A stretch of 64,000 nt of DNA from contig NZ_CP097322.1 in assembly GCF_023515955.1 (NCBI RefSeq), forward strand, positions 4,636,501 through 4,700,500. Reading direction: 5' to 3'. Both the position numbers and the translations under genes were made by a program. Below are positions 1-9,424 of the stretch, piece after piece. This DNA comes from Streptomyces sp. RerS4. Lineage in GTDB: Bacteria > Actinomycetota > Actinomycetes > Streptomycetales > Streptomycetaceae. The stretch's first letter is position 1. Each line of letters opens with the position of its first letter. Below the pieces are notes generated by a model. It searched no databases, had not been told where the DNA came from, and saw only the letters and a list, made by a program, of their open reading frames with translations.

Positions 1-2583
1 CCGCCTGGCTCGATATATGACTACATAAAGGTGGCGTCGTTCTCGATCGGCCCGGACGGGCTGATCGACCAGTGGAGCCTGCGCGCCGAGGAGCTGTTCG
101 GGCTCACCGCGGCCCAGGCGGTCGGCCGCGACCCCGTCGACGCCTTCATGCCGCCGGACCTACGGGCCGGTGGACACCGCAAGGTCGCCGAGATCCTCGA
201 CGGCAAGGAATGGACCGGCCTGATCCCCTTCCGCATCCCCGGGGGCGGCGGCGCGCACGGCGTGGCGGAGATCTACGTGATGCCCACCCAGACCGAGACG
301 GGCGCGCGGGCCGCCCTGTGCGTCGTGGTCGACGTACGCGCCCTGCGGCGCATCGAGTCCGACCTTGCCGCTTCGCAGGCCATATTCGGCCAATCTCCTT
401 TCGGATTCCTTCTCTTTGGTACGGACCTCACCGTGCAGCGCGCAAACCGCCGCTTCGCGACCGTCTTCGGTGGCGCCGCCGAGGAGCACCGGGGCCGGAC
501 CGTGCACGACTACCTGCCCCCGCACGAGGCCGACCGGATGGCCGAGGCCCTGCGCCGGGTCCTGGACACCGGCGAGTCCGTCACCGACCTGCGGATCACC
601 GGTGCGGCCCCCGGCAGCCGCGAGAACCGGCACTGGTCCATCAACCTCTACCGCGTCCACGGCGGCTCCGGCCGCCCCATCGGCGTCGCCGGCCTCGGCC
701 TCGACGTCACCCGCCGCCACCTCGCCGCCCGCGAGGCCGCCGGCGTACGACGCAACCTCGCCCTGCTGAACGAGGCCGGGCACCGCATCGGCAACTCCCT
801 CGACCTGGAGACCACCGCCCGCGAACTCCTCGACGTCACCGTGCCCGGCTTCTGCGACCTGGCCGCCGTCGACCTCTACCAGGGGCTGCTGCTCGGCGAC
901 GACGACCGGCCCGCCCGCCCGCAGGGCCCCGGCGTGCCGTCCCTGCCCGGCCAGGGCGCCCGGCGCGCGCCCTCGGCGCCGCTGCGGCGGGTGGCGTTCG
1001 CCTCCGCCGTCTCCGACGCCCCGCTGTCGGGCTCCGGCGCGCCGGTCTCCGTAGGGGAGACCCACCGCTACCCGGCCGCCTCGCCCGGGGCGATGGCCCT
1101 GCGCACGGCCCGGCCCCGGCTGGTCGAGGCAGCCGCGGCCGACGACCTCGTACAGTCCACGCTGATCGTGCCGCTCGTCGCCCACGACACGGTGGTCGGC
1201 CTCGCCCAGTTCTCCCGTACGAAGGGCAGCGAGCCCTTCGGCGAACGCGACCGGGCCGTCGCCGTGGAACTCGCCGCGCGGGCCGCCGTCTGCATCGACA
1301 ACGCGCGCCTGTACCGCCGCGAACACGAGCGGGCCCTGATCCTCCAGCGCAGCCTGCTGCCCCCCGGCGACCCCGAGGCGGCCGGCCTCGACATCGCCTG
1401 CCGCTACCTGCCGGGCAACGCCGCCACCGAGGTCGGCGGCGACTGGTTCGACGTCATCGAACTGCCCGGCCACCGCACCGCCCTCGTCGTCGGCGACGTC
1501 ATGGGCAGGGGCCTGCGCGCCGCCGTCGCCATGGGCGAGCTGCGCACCGCCGTACGGACCCTGGCGCTGCTGGACCTCGAACCGGCGGAGGTGCTCACCG
1601 CCCTCGACGAGGTCGCGCGCGGCCTCGGCACCCACGGCAACCCCCAGGGCTGCGAGGCCTCCGGCGGCACCCAGGCCTCCCGCGCGGCCCTCCACACCCG
1701 CGATACGGACAGGTCGGACAGGTCCGAGGTGTACCTCGCCACCTGCGTGTACGCCGTCTACGACCCGGTGACCCGGCGCTGCACCATCGCCAACGCCGGT
1801 CACATGCCGCCCGTACTGGTCGAACCCGCCGAGGACGGCGCCCCACCGCGCCCCGGACTGCTGTTGGAGGTGCCGCCCGGCATGCCGCTGGGCGTCGGGG
1901 GCGAACCCTTCGAGGAGGTCGAGGTGGAACTCCCCGAGGGGGCGCTCCTCGCCCTGTACACGGACGGGTTGGTGGAATCCCGCGACCACCCCCTGGAGGA
2001 CGGGCTGCGCGGGCTGCGCGAGGCCCTCGCCGATCCGGTCCGCCCGCTGGAGGACGTCTGCGACCACGTCCTGAACACCCTCCACACCCGGCACGGCGAG
2101 GACGACATCGCCCTGCTGATGGCGCGCGTCCAGGGCCTGCCCGTCGACGCCGTCGGCGACTGGCAGCTGCCGCGCGAGGCGCGTTCCGTGGGCCGGGCCC
2201 GGGAACTCGCGCGGGCGAAGCTGCCCGCCTGGGGCCTGGAGGGGCTGCTCGACACGACGGAACTGCTGGTCAGCGAGCTGGTCACCAACGCCCTGCGGTA
2301 CGGGGAGGGCGAGATCCGGCTCCGGCTGCTGCTCGACCGGACGCTGGTCTGCGAGGTGTGGGACGCCAACCTGGCCCAGCCCCGCCGCCGTCGGGCCCGG
2401 GACACCGACGAGGGCGGCCGGGGCCTCCAGCTCGTCGGCCTGCTGTCCGCCGGCTGGGGCACCCGCCGCACGCACCGGGGCAAGACGGTCTGGTTCGAAC
2501 TCCCGCTCCCCATGCCCGGCGGCGCCGGGGGAGAGGCCGTCACCGAACTCTCGGCGGAGCAGCTGCTGAGCATGTACGGGTAG
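1..2583 (+). CDS. PAS/GAF-domain SpoIIE-type protein phosphatase with C-terminal HATPase domain (5' end beyond window)
   Basis: Multidomain signalling phosphatase, predicted to dephosphorylate an anti-anti-sigma factor and to act as an anti-sigma kinase. Numbered from the GTG at base 31, it has two PAS domains (about 1-95 and 115-225), a GAF-like region (about 245-430), a PP2C/SpoIIE domain (about 440-690) with metal-binding GGDWFDV near 469, VVGDVMGRG, NAGHMPP and YTDGLVE near 643, and a HATPase_c domain with SELVTNALRYG near 748. A Ser/Gly-rich insert interrupts the PP2C domain. The frame is open to base 1 with plausible coding sequence (GSIYDYIKV), so the true start is probably upstream and the GTG at 31 is internal. 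Streptomycetes have many such proteins and no partner is encoded here, so the target cannot be named. Confidence 0.9.
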   Translation, partial: PPGSIYDYIKVASFSIGPDGLIDQWSLRAEELFGLTAAQAVGRDPVDAFMPPDLRAGGHRKVAEILDGKEWTGLIPFRIPGGGGAHGVAEIYVMPTQTETGARAALCVVVDVRALRRIESDLAASQAIFGQSPFGFLLFGTDLTVQRANRRFATVFGGAAEEHRGRTVHDYLPPHEADRMAEALRRVLDTGESVTDLRITGAAPGSRENRHWSINLYRVHGGSGRPIGVAGLGLDVTRRHLAAREAAGVRRNLALLNEAGHRIGNSLDLETTARELLDVTVPGFCDLAAVDLYQGLLLGDDDRPARPQGPGVPSLPGQGARRAPSAPLRRVAFASAVSDAPLSGSGAPVSVGETHRYPAASPGAMALRTARPRLVEAAAADDLVQSTLIVPLVAHDTVVGLAQFSRTKGSEPFGERDRAVAVELAARAAVCIDNARLYRREHERALILQRSLLPPGDPEAAGLDIACRYLPGNAATEVGGDWFDVIELPGHRTALVVGDVMGRGLRAAVAMGELRTAVRTLALLDLEPAEVLTALDEVARGLGTHGNPQGCEASGGTQASRAALHTRDTDRSDRSEVYLATCVYAVYDPVTRRCTIANAGHMPPVLVEPAEDGAPPRPGLLLEVPPGMPLGVGGEPFEEVEVELPEGALLALYTDGLVESRDHPLEDGLRGLREALADPVRPLEDVCDHVLNTLHTRHGEDDIALLMARVQGLPVDAVGDWQLPREARSVGRARELARAKLPAWGLEGLLDTTELLVSELVTNALRYGEGEIRLRLLLDRTLVCEVWDANLAQPRRRRARDTDEGGRGLQLVGLLSAGWGTRRTHRGKTVWFELPLPMPGGAGGEAVTELSAEQLLSMYG

Positions 2584-2631
2584 GGGGCGGGGGCTTGCGC
2601 CGACTTACGCCGAGCTGCCGGCTTTCGCGGC

Positions 2632-3351
2632 CTACCCGGTCTTCCCGGCCTTGAGGGCGGCGAGGCGGGCCTCGACCTCCGAGGCCGCGGCGAGGTCGTC
2701 GAGCGCCTCGAACTGGGCGTCCAACGAGGACGCCGCCAGTTCGCCCTTGCCCAGCGCCATGGCCTCCTCGCGGCGGACCTTCTCCTCGAAGCGGTGCAGC
2801 TCGCTCGTCGGGTCCAGGACGTCGATGTTCTTCACCGCGTCCAGCATCGTGTTCTGGGCCTCGGCGCTCTTCGCCCGCGCCACCAGCTCGTCCCGCTTGG
2901 CCTGGAGTTCGGTGAGTTTGTTCCGCATCGACTCCAGGCCCGCCTTGAGCCGGTCCACGACCTCCGTCTGCGCGGCGATCGTCGGCTCCGCCGTGGACGC
3001 CTCCTGCTCCGACCGGAGCTGGCGGCCCAGCGCCACCTTCGCGAGGTTGTCGAACCGGTCGGCGTCCGCCGCGCCGCCGGCCGCGCGCAGCTCGTCCGCC
3101 TTGCGGCTGGCCGCGAGGGCCTTGGCGCCCCACTCGGCGGCGGCGTCCACGTCCTCCTTGTGGTCCGCCTCCAGCATCCGCAGGTTCCCGATGGTCGTGG
3201 CCACCGCCTGTTCGGCCTCGGAGATGTTGTTCGTGTAGTCGCGGATCAGCTGGTCGAGCATCTTCTGCGGGTCCTCCGCCTGGTCCAGCAGGGCGTTGAT
3301 GTTCGCCTTCGCGAGCCGGGTGACACGGCCGAGGATGGTCTGCTTGCTCAT
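2632..3351 (-). CDS. pspA: PspA/IM30 family phage-shock protein
   Basis: A 239-residue PspA/IM30 (ESCRT-III-like) protein. It starts MSKQTILGRVTRLAKANINALL, the usual N-terminal amphipathic helix, followed by QAEDPQKMLDQLIRDY and long charged coiled coil through about residue 190. It is predicted to bind the inner face of the membrane and preserve its integrity under stress. The start ATG at 3351 is preceded on the minus strand by a purine-rich GGAGAGAGG-type ribosome site. It lies 89 bp downstream of the TPM-domain gene on the same strand, and the two probably share a transcript. Length is normal for the family. Confidence 0.93.
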   Translation of the reverse strand: MSKQTILGRVTRLAKANINALLDQAEDPQKMLDQLIRDYTNNISEAEQAVATTIGNLRMLEADHKEDVDAAAEWGAKALAASRKADELRAAGGAADADRFDNLAKVALGRQLRSEQEASTAEPTIAAQTEVVDRLKAGLESMRNKLTELQAKRDELVARAKSAEAQNTMLDAVKNIDVLDPTSELHRFEEKVRREEAMALGKGELAASSLDAQFEALDDLAAASEVEARLAALKAGKTG

Positions 3352-3440
3352 GGCGCCTCTCTCCTGGGGGTCCTGGGGGTCGTGGGTGGGCCTGCGGGCG
3401 TGGGCCGTCGCGCCGGGGGCCTGCGCTGTCGCGCGGTCGG

Positions 3441-5615
3441 TCAGAAGCGGCCGCCACCGCCCATCCGTCCCCGGGTGCCGCCCCCGCCGAAGCTGCCGGG
3501 ACCGCGTCCGCGTCCGCCGCCCCCGCCTCCGCCGAAACCCCCGCCGAAGCCTCCGCCGCCGTGTCCGCCGCTCCCGAAGCCGCCGCGCAGGATCTCGCCC
3601 AGGATGATCCCGCCGAGCACCGCGCCGCCCCGGCCGCCGCCCGCGCCCCGCCCCTCGTACGGGTCCCGGTACGCCGCCACGTCCCGCTCCGCCAACCCCT
3701 GCGCCTCCCGCGCCAACGCGTCCGCCCGCTGGGCCTCCGCCAGCGCGCCCGCCGGGTCGCTCCCGGCCAGCGACAGCGACCGCTCCAGGTGCCGCTGCGC
3801 CTCCGCCAGCCGGGTCCGGGCCTGGCTGGCGACGGCGCCCCGGCTGGTGGTCACGTAGTCCGTCGCCGCGCCGATCGCGCTCCGGGCCGACAGCAGGGCC
3901 TGGTCCAGCAGGTCCGCCGCCCGCCGCCGGCCCGACTCCCGCTCGCGCGCGCCCGCCAGGGCCTCGTCCAGTGCCGCGTCGGCCTCCTCGACCCGGCGCA
4001 GGGCGTCGATCGGGTCGTACCGGCCGGCCGTCCGCTCCCCGCGTACGTCGGCCAATACGGCCCGTGCCCGCGCGATCCGGCCGCGCAGGTCCCCGGTGGA
4101 GGTGCCCTCGGTGGTGCCGGTGAGCAGGCCTTCCGCGTCGGCGAGGTCGGTGTCCGTCTCGCCGAGGGCGCCCGGCAGCTTCCCGGCCGCCTCCGCCAGT
4201 TCCCGCGCCCGCCGTTCCACCGCGTCCACCAGCGTCGCCGCCTGGTCGACGGCCCCCTCGGCGGCCCGGACGTGCACGGCCGCCCGTCCGTTGTCCCCGT
4301 TGTCCAGGGCGGCCCGCGCCTCACCGAGATGGGTGGTCGCGAACAGCAGCCGGTCCTTGGCCTGTTCGGCGTTGGAAGCGACCGGCGCGGCCGCGGAGTC
4401 CGCGTAGAGGCCGTTCAGCGCCGTCAGGGTCGCCTCGGCGGTGGTCGTCCGCCCGGTCAGCGTCCGGAAGCGGTCCTCCACGGTGGCCAGCGCCCCCGGG
4501 GCGTTCTTCTCCAGGTCGCGCAGCCGGTCGAAGGCCGCCGCCTCGGAGTCCAGCCGCCGGTTGGCCTCCGTACACCGGGCCACGATCTCGTCCAGCATCC
4601 GGCGGCGGGTCGCCTCGTCCTCCGGGTAGGCGTCGTCCAGTTGCTGGCGCAGCCGGAAGGCCTGCGTCAGCTCGCTCTTCGCGTACTCCACGGCCTCGGT
4701 GAAGGTGCCGACGGCCTCGTCGCCGAACTGGGCCGAGGCGAAACCCAGCTCCTCGGTGCTGGTGCGCACCGCGTCGTCGGTCTCCACCAGCAGGGCCTTG
4801 GCCCGTGCGTCCAGTTCCGGCAGCGGGCTCGGCGGCGCTCCCGGGCCGGTCCACCCCGGGTGGGTGGTGCTCGCCGTGCGCCCGGTGCCTCCGCCGCGCC
4901 TGCGGCGCCGGTACGCGTACGCGGCGAGCGCCCCCGCCGCGCCGACGGCGACCACCGGCAGCACGAAGTCACCGGCCCCGCTCGGCCCGTTCGCCGCGTC
5001 GCCGCCCGGGTCGCTCTCGCCGGGGATGATCGTCGGGACGGGTACGGGCCGGCCGCCGAGCACGGCCGCGTAACCGTCCGCCGCGCCGATCGCGGCGCCC
5101 GCCCAGTCGTTCTGCCGCAGGGCGGGCTCGATGGCGGTCCGGGCGACCTGCGCGAGCTGTTCCTGCGTGAAGCCCGAGTCCACGTCCGCCGAATAGGCGT
5201 ACCGGCGGGCGCCCGTGGCCACCGCCAGCAGCACGTCGTCCTGCCCGAGACCGTTCTTCTGCGCCGTGGCGTCCGCCCAGCTCTGCGCCGAACGGCCGGA
5301 GAAGTCACGGACGTACGCCACGAAGAGCTGGATCCGCCGGTCGGCGTACAGCCGGTCCAGCGCGGCCCGTACGGCGGGGGCGCGCTCGCCCAGGGCCCCC
5401 ACGCGGTCGGTGACCTGGCCCTGCTGCGACAGGGTGACGGGGTCCTCCGCACGGGCCGGCGGGGCCTCGACCAGCCCCCAGCCGCCGAGCGCGAGCAGCG
5501 CGGCGGCGAGGGTCAGGCAGCCGCGCGCGGCCGCGCCGGGGAGGGCCTTGCTGCGCGTGCTGCTTCTCCGCGGATCCACATTCCGGAGGGTATGGGGGCA
5601 TACGGGCCCCCGCAC
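3441..5615 (-). CDS. TPM-domain membrane protein with coiled-coil and Gly-rich C-terminus
   Basis: A 724-residue exported, membrane-anchored protein. A signal/anchor helix lies around residues 30-50 and ends in an ARAED-like cleavage motif. A TPM domain (about 60-190) follows, with the LYADRRIQLFVAYVRDFSG and GQDDVLLAVA patterns. A transmembrane helix (about 210-230) is followed by a basic RRRRR stretch, then a long cytoplasmic alpha-helical region to about 650 and a Gly-rich tail ending in repeated GGGF/GGGGR. TPM proteins are associated with photosystem repair in plants and have phosphatase-like activity in some cases. The role in actinobacteria is not established. Alternative start: the GTG at 5579 shortens the N-terminus by 12 residues and gives a more usual signal peptide. 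It precedes pspA on the same strand, which fits a membrane-maintenance pair. Confidence 0.88.
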   Translation of the reverse strand: MRGPVCPHTLRNVDPRRSSTRSKALPGAAARGCLTLAAALLALGGWGLVEAPPARAEDPVTLSQQGQVTDRVGALGERAPAVRAALDRLYADRRIQLFVAYVRDFSGRSAQSWADATAQKNGLGQDDVLLAVATGARRYAYSADVDSGFTQEQLAQVARTAIEPALRQNDWAGAAIGAADGYAAVLGGRPVPVPTIIPGESDPGGDAANGPSGAGDFVLPVVAVGAAGALAAYAYRRRRRGGGTGRTASTTHPGWTGPGAPPSPLPELDARAKALLVETDDAVRTSTEELGFASAQFGDEAVGTFTEAVEYAKSELTQAFRLRQQLDDAYPEDEATRRRMLDEIVARCTEANRRLDSEAAAFDRLRDLEKNAPGALATVEDRFRTLTGRTTTAEATLTALNGLYADSAAAPVASNAEQAKDRLLFATTHLGEARAALDNGDNGRAAVHVRAAEGAVDQAATLVDAVERRARELAEAAGKLPGALGETDTDLADAEGLLTGTTEGTSTGDLRGRIARARAVLADVRGERTAGRYDPIDALRRVEEADAALDEALAGARERESGRRRAADLLDQALLSARSAIGAATDYVTTSRGAVASQARTRLAEAQRHLERSLSLAGSDPAGALAEAQRADALAREAQGLAERDVAAYRDPYEGRGAGGGRGGAVLGGIILGEILRGGFGSGGHGGGGFGGGFGGGGGGGRGRGPGSFGGGGTRGRMGGGGRF

Positions 5616-5637
5616 CCGGAGCGCGGGGACCGGCGGG

Positions 5638-6669
5638 CTACAGGAGCGGCAGGCCGATCCCCGTCAGCGACGGCAGCGCCATGACCAGGGTGTCGCGCGC
5701 GAGGACCACATCGCACGAGGCGACCTCCGCGCGCTCCCACAGCCGGGACGTCCTACCCGAAGCCAGGTCCATCCCGACCAGGAACGGCAGCCCCGTACGC
5801 CCCTCCCCGGCCATCCGCCCCAGCAGCCCCTTGCGGCTGCCCTCCCGCGAACGTAGGTACAGCACGCCGCCGCGCACCCCGAGCGGTTCCAGGGCCCGGC
5901 CCGGACTCACGCGCCGCGCGACGGGCCGCTCCCAGAGCTTCGCCCCGCTCCGCGCGTCCAGGGCGTACACCAGGTCGCCCGCGGCCGGCGACCGGTACGT
6001 GGTCACGTACACCACCCCGTCGTGCAGCAGCGGCCACGAGGCGGGCGCCCCCGGGGCGAAGCGCCACACCTGGTAGCCGTTGACGCGGTCGAGGGCCCGT
6101 ACGACGCCCCCGTCCAGGACGTGCACCAGCCCGGCGGCGACGTCCGGCGCCCCGCGCACCCCGGACCGGTACCGGCGCGGCCAGGACCACAGGGGCTCCC
6201 CGCCCGACAGGTGCAGGGCGAGCAGTTGATCGCCCGCCTCGACGAGCAGGCAGTCGCCGGCGGCGCCCCGCACCCGCGCCCGGGGCGGCGCCGGCTGCCG
6301 CCACACGGCCTCACCGTCCTCCTTGGCCAGGGCGACCAGCTCCTCGCCCGCCAGGTACAGCACCAGGTCACCCACCGGCTCCGGCACGCCCTTGACCGGC
6401 AGGTCCCGCCACCAGCGCACCCGCCCGTCCGCCGGCTCCCGCGCCACCAGCCGCTTCGGCGACCCGTCGGCCGAGGGCACCACCACGCAGACGGTGTCCT
6501 CGTCCGCCCGACACCGCACCCACCCCGGATCCGGCAGCCGCTGCGGCAACGGGCGCGCCCGCACCCCTTCGTCGGCGTGCGCCCTCCAGAGCACGGCCCC
6601 CGTGGCGGCCTCCACGCAGCCCACCGCCAAGCCCGCCGCCCACACCACGCGTTCCCCGGCGGCGCGCAC
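5638..6669 (-). CDS. PQQ/WD-like beta-propeller domain, C-terminal part of the disrupted kinase gene
   Basis: PQQ-like beta-propeller repeats over 343 residues, with recurring blades such as GCVEAATGAVLWRA, LALHLSGGEPLWSWP, RALDRVNGYQVWRF and YALDARSGAKLWERP. The ATG at 6669 is probably not the real start: the frame continues upstream to about 6800 and encodes TRWSVEITPADARD, typical of the first blade. In the related proteins I know, this propeller is fused to an N-terminal Ser/Thr kinase. Here the kinase (start 9367) and a helical region lie directly upstream on the same strand in other frames. It is therefore most likely the sensor or scaffold end of one broken gene. Whether it is translated separately is unknown. 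Confidence 0.7.
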   Translation of the reverse strand: MRAAGERVVWAAGLAVGCVEAATGAVLWRAHADEGVRARPLPQRLPDPGWVRCRADEDTVCVVVPSADGSPKRLVAREPADGRVRWWRDLPVKGVPEPVGDLVLYLAGEELVALAKEDGEAVWRQPAPPRARVRGAAGDCLLVEAGDQLLALHLSGGEPLWSWPRRYRSGVRGAPDVAAGLVHVLDGGVVRALDRVNGYQVWRFAPGAPASWPLLHDGVVYVTTYRSPAAGDLVYALDARSGAKLWERPVARRVSPGRALEPLGVRGGVLYLRSREGSRKGLLGRMAGEGRTGLPFLVGMDLASGRTSRLWERAEVASCDVVLARDTLVMALPSLTGIGLPLL

Positions 6670-6921
6670 CGTGACGCGTCCGGTCAGGCCGCCCCGGCCC
6701 TCGGCGTCCCGCGCATCGGCGGGCGTGATCTCGACGCTCCACCGCGTCCGGGCGCCCGGCTCGACCGGCCGCGCCGGGCGCCGGATCCCGCGCGGGTGGT
6801 CACCGTGACGCCCGGGGCGGCGGCGGTCCCGGATCCCGGGCGGCCTGCGCCAGCCAGGGCGCGCCCGCCGTGCAGTCCCGGGCGATCCACGCCAGCTCCC
6901 GGCCCCGCTCGGCGGGGTCGG

Positions 6922-7982
6922 TCAGGCGCGGGCCGCCCGTACCCGGTCCCGCGCGGTGGCCAGGTCCAACACCGACGTGTGCTCCCCGGCGCTCAGGTCC
7001 CGGGCCGCCGCCAGCGCGGCGAGGGCCTCGACCACCTCCTCGTCCGCCGTGCCGGCCGCCTCCGGAGTGCGCAGGGCCCGCGCCCGTTCGCGCAGCCGCT
7101 CCGCCGCGCGGAGTCGCCCTCGCCGGCGCGCCGGGCCGCCTGCTTCAGCAGCCGGTCGGCCCGCTCCGCCACCAGCTCGGCCAGGGCCTCCTCCGCCCGC
7201 GCGAGGGCCTCGGCCGCCCCCGTCCGGTCCCCGACGGAGGCCCGCTCGACCGCCACCCGACACAGGGCCCGCACCCGCCCGGCGCCCTGCGGGATCCGGG
7301 CGGCCAGCAGCAGCGCGGCGGCGAGGTCCTGCCGGGCCACCACCGTGACGGCCTTGGACTCCGTCGCCGTACGCACCGCCGGGCTCCGGATCCCCGACAG
7401 GTACTCCTGCGCCCGCGCGAGGTCGGTGGGCGCGGACGCCAACGCCGCCCGCGCCAACACCGCCTCCTCCGCGGCGCTTCCGGCGAAGTGCCGCCGGGCC
7501 AGGGCGAGGCCCCGCTCGGGCGCGACGGCGGCCAACTCCTCGACCACCTTGCGCAGCCGCCTCTCCCGGCGTTCGCCGTCCACGGTGAACAGCGCCTGCT
7601 GTGCCTCGGTGAGCACCCGCTCGGTGCGGGCCGGCGCGTCGGGAGAGATGCGCCGGGCCAGCTTCGTCAGCAGCCCCGCGACCCGCTCCCCGTCCCCGGC
7701 GCCGTCCGTCCACGCCCACCGCTCGGCGTCCGCCAGCAGCCGCCCGGCGAGGTTCGCGTCGAAGCGCGCCGCCGCCTCCGCCGCGAGCGCGAGCCCCTCC
7801 GTACGCACCTCACCGGCGCCGGGGGGCAGGGAGGTCAGCGCGAGCTCCGCCTCCAGCAGCACGCCCCGCACGAAGTCCCGCACGGCCGCCGGAATCCCCC
7901 CGACCGCCCCCGCCCCCAACCCGTCGCCGGCGTCCGCCGCCCGCCCCTCCCCGGCGGGGTCCCGCGATCCCGCGCCCCGCAC
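6922..7982 (-). CDS. Helical-repeat middle part of the disrupted kinase/PQQ gene (spans at least one frameshift)
   Basis: Alanine-rich alpha-helical segment (for example LTKLARRISPDAPARTERVL and RRHFAGSAAEEAVLARAAL) lying between the kinase and propeller parts. The frame is open from 7982 to 6993, but sense is lost near 7110. Reading on in the next frame gives ERLRERARALRTPEAAG through to a TGA at 6922. The junction looks like one missing G in a short G run. After the TGA the coherent sequence resumes in a third frame as LTDPAERGRELAWIARDC, again explained by one missing C near 6923. A further shift around 6790-6840 joins the propeller frame. It is neither a complete gene nor an independent domain family that I recognise. 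Confidence 0.55.
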
Positions 7983-9367
7983 GCCGGGGCCGGCGAGCCG
8001 GGGTTCGGCCCGCCCGCGTTCCGCGAGCCCAGGTCCTGCGAGCCTGCCTCGCGCGCGGCCGCGTGCCCCGCGCCCGGGTCCTGCGAGCCGGGGTACTGCG
8101 CGTCCGGGTCCTGCCCGCCTGCGTCCCGTGAGCCGGCGTCCCGCGCGCCGGGTTCGTGGGAGCCCGCCTTCCGGGAGCCGGCGTCCCCCGTGCCCGGGTC
8201 CTGCGCGTCCGCGTCCCGTGAGCCTGCGTCCCGCGCGCCGGGTTCGTGGGAGCCCACCTTCCGCAAGCCCGCGTCCCCCGTGCCCGCGTCCCCCGTGCCC
8301 GCGTCCCCCGCGCCCGCGTTCCGCGGGCCCGCATCGTGCTCAGCCGGGATCCCGGTGGCCTCCGGATCCACCCACGTCTCGCCGGTCACCCCCGCGCCGC
8401 CGATGACCAGCCCGCCGCCGGCTACCCCCGCGCCGTCGGTCGCCCCCCGGTCCGCCTCCGCCTCCGACGTCGCCAGGCCGCGCAGTGCCTTCGCCACCCA
8501 GGCCGCCGACTCCGGGCGGTCGGCCGGGGCCTTCGCCAGCAGGGCCAGCACCAGCCGGTCCAGCTCCGGGGAGACCACCGCACCCGCCTCGCGCAGCGAC
8601 AGCGGGACGTCCTCCACGTGCCGCCGCATCAACACGTACATCGGCTCGGCCGACCCGAACGGCGGCTCCCCGCTGAGCAGCGCGTACAGCACGCACCCCA
8701 GCGCGTACAGGTCACAGCGGGCGTCGACGTGCTCACCGCGCCACTGTTCGGGCGCCATGTACGGCGGCGTGCCGAACATCCGCCCGGTGACGGTCCAGCC
8801 CGCCGTCGCGTCCGCCGAATGCGCGATGCCGAAGTCGCAGATCTTCAGCCGCCCGCCCACCGGCCCGCCGACCGGGGCCCCGTCCGGCCCCTCAACCGAA
8901 AAAACGCTTCCGCTCCGCAGCAGGAACAGATTGCCCGGCTTCAAGTCCCGGTGCACCACCGCCCGCTCGTGCGCGGCGGCCAGCGCCTCCGCCGTCTGCG
9001 CGGCCAGGTCCACCGCGACGGCCGGCGGCAGCCCACCCCGCTCCCGGGCCAGCACCGCACCCAGGTCCTCCCCGGACAGCAGTTCCATGACGATGAACAG
9101 CCGCCCCTCGTGCTGCCCCACGTCGTGCACGACGGTGATGCCCGGATGCTGGAGCCGCGCCCCGATGGTGGCCTCCCGCCGGAACCGGGCGATCAGCTCC
9201 TCGTTGGTCGCCGCGTCCAGCAGCACCTTCACCGCCACGGCCCGGTCCAGGGCCTGGTCGTGCCCGGCCCACACCTCACCCATGCCGCCCGCGCCCAGCC
9301 GCCGGTCCAGCCGGTACCGGTCCGCCAGCAGATCCCCCACCCGCACCGCGAAGCCCCCTGACACCAC
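7835..9367 (-). CDS. Serine/threonine protein kinase (N-terminal part of a frame-disrupted gene)
   Basis: Complete Hanks-type kinase domain, residues about 10-300. It has glycine loop LGAGGMGEVW, catalytic lysine K47 in VAVKVL, HRDLKPGN at 139-146, DFG at 178-180, MAPEQW, and a final DRPESA motif. It is predicted to phosphorylate Ser/Thr on cytosolic targets. From about residue 340 it enters a pentapeptide-repeat linker (EPGAR, DAGSR, QDPGA and similar) encoded by a 15-bp minisatellite. The last 40 residues read out of phase, because the coherent continuation (GSRDPAGEGRAADAGDG) is in another frame near 7980. No transmembrane helix is visible. The start could instead be the GTG eight codons in. 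The kinase half looks functional; the full-length product depends on whether the frameshifts are real. Confidence 0.85.
   Translation of the reverse strand: MVSGGFAVRVGDLLADRYRLDRRLGAGGMGEVWAGHDQALDRAVAVKVLLDAATNEELIARFRREATIGARLQHPGITVVHDVGQHEGRLFIVMELLSGEDLGAVLARERGGLPPAVAVDLAAQTAEALAAAHERAVVHRDLKPGNLFLLRSGSVFSVEGPDGAPVGGPVGGRLKICDFGIAHSADATAGWTVTGRMFGTPPYMAPEQWRGEHVDARCDLYALGCVLYALLSGEPPFGSAEPMYVLMRRHVEDVPLSLREAGAVVSPELDRLVLALLAKAPADRPESAAWVAKALRGLATSEAEADRGATDGAGVAGGGLVIGGAGVTGETWVDPEATGIPAEHDAGPRNAGAGDAGTGDAGTGDAGLRKVGSHEPGARDAGSRDADAQDPGTGDAGSRKAGSHEPGARDAGSRDAGGQDPDAQYPGSQDPGAGHAAAREAGSQDLGSRNAGGPNPGSPAPACGARDRGTPPGRGGRRTPATGWGRGRSGGFRRPCGTSCGACCWRRSSR
7993..8332. repeat. 15-bp minisatellite encoding a pentapeptide linker
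   Basis: About 22 degenerate tandem units of 15 bp. On the plus strand the clearest are three near-perfect copies of gtgcccgcgtccccc around 8278-8312. On the coding (minus) strand they give a pentapeptide period such as RDAGS-RDADA-QDPGT-GDAGS-RKAGS-HEPGA. A higher-order duplication of about 75 bp is also visible, since KxGSHEPGARDAGSRDA occurs twice. All three frames stay open because the unit length is a multiple of three and stop codons are scarce. It lies between the kinase and helical parts. Confidence 0.8.
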
Positions 9368-9424
9368 GTCAATCGTCGATCCCAGGGGGCATTGTCCACG
9401 CCGGACGTGTCGAACAGGGGTCGC

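Noticed and set aside
7993..8332. Repeat array that might be taken for CRISPR
   Set aside because: Units are 15 bp with no spacers, and they lie in frame inside a kinase gene; this is a coding minisatellite.
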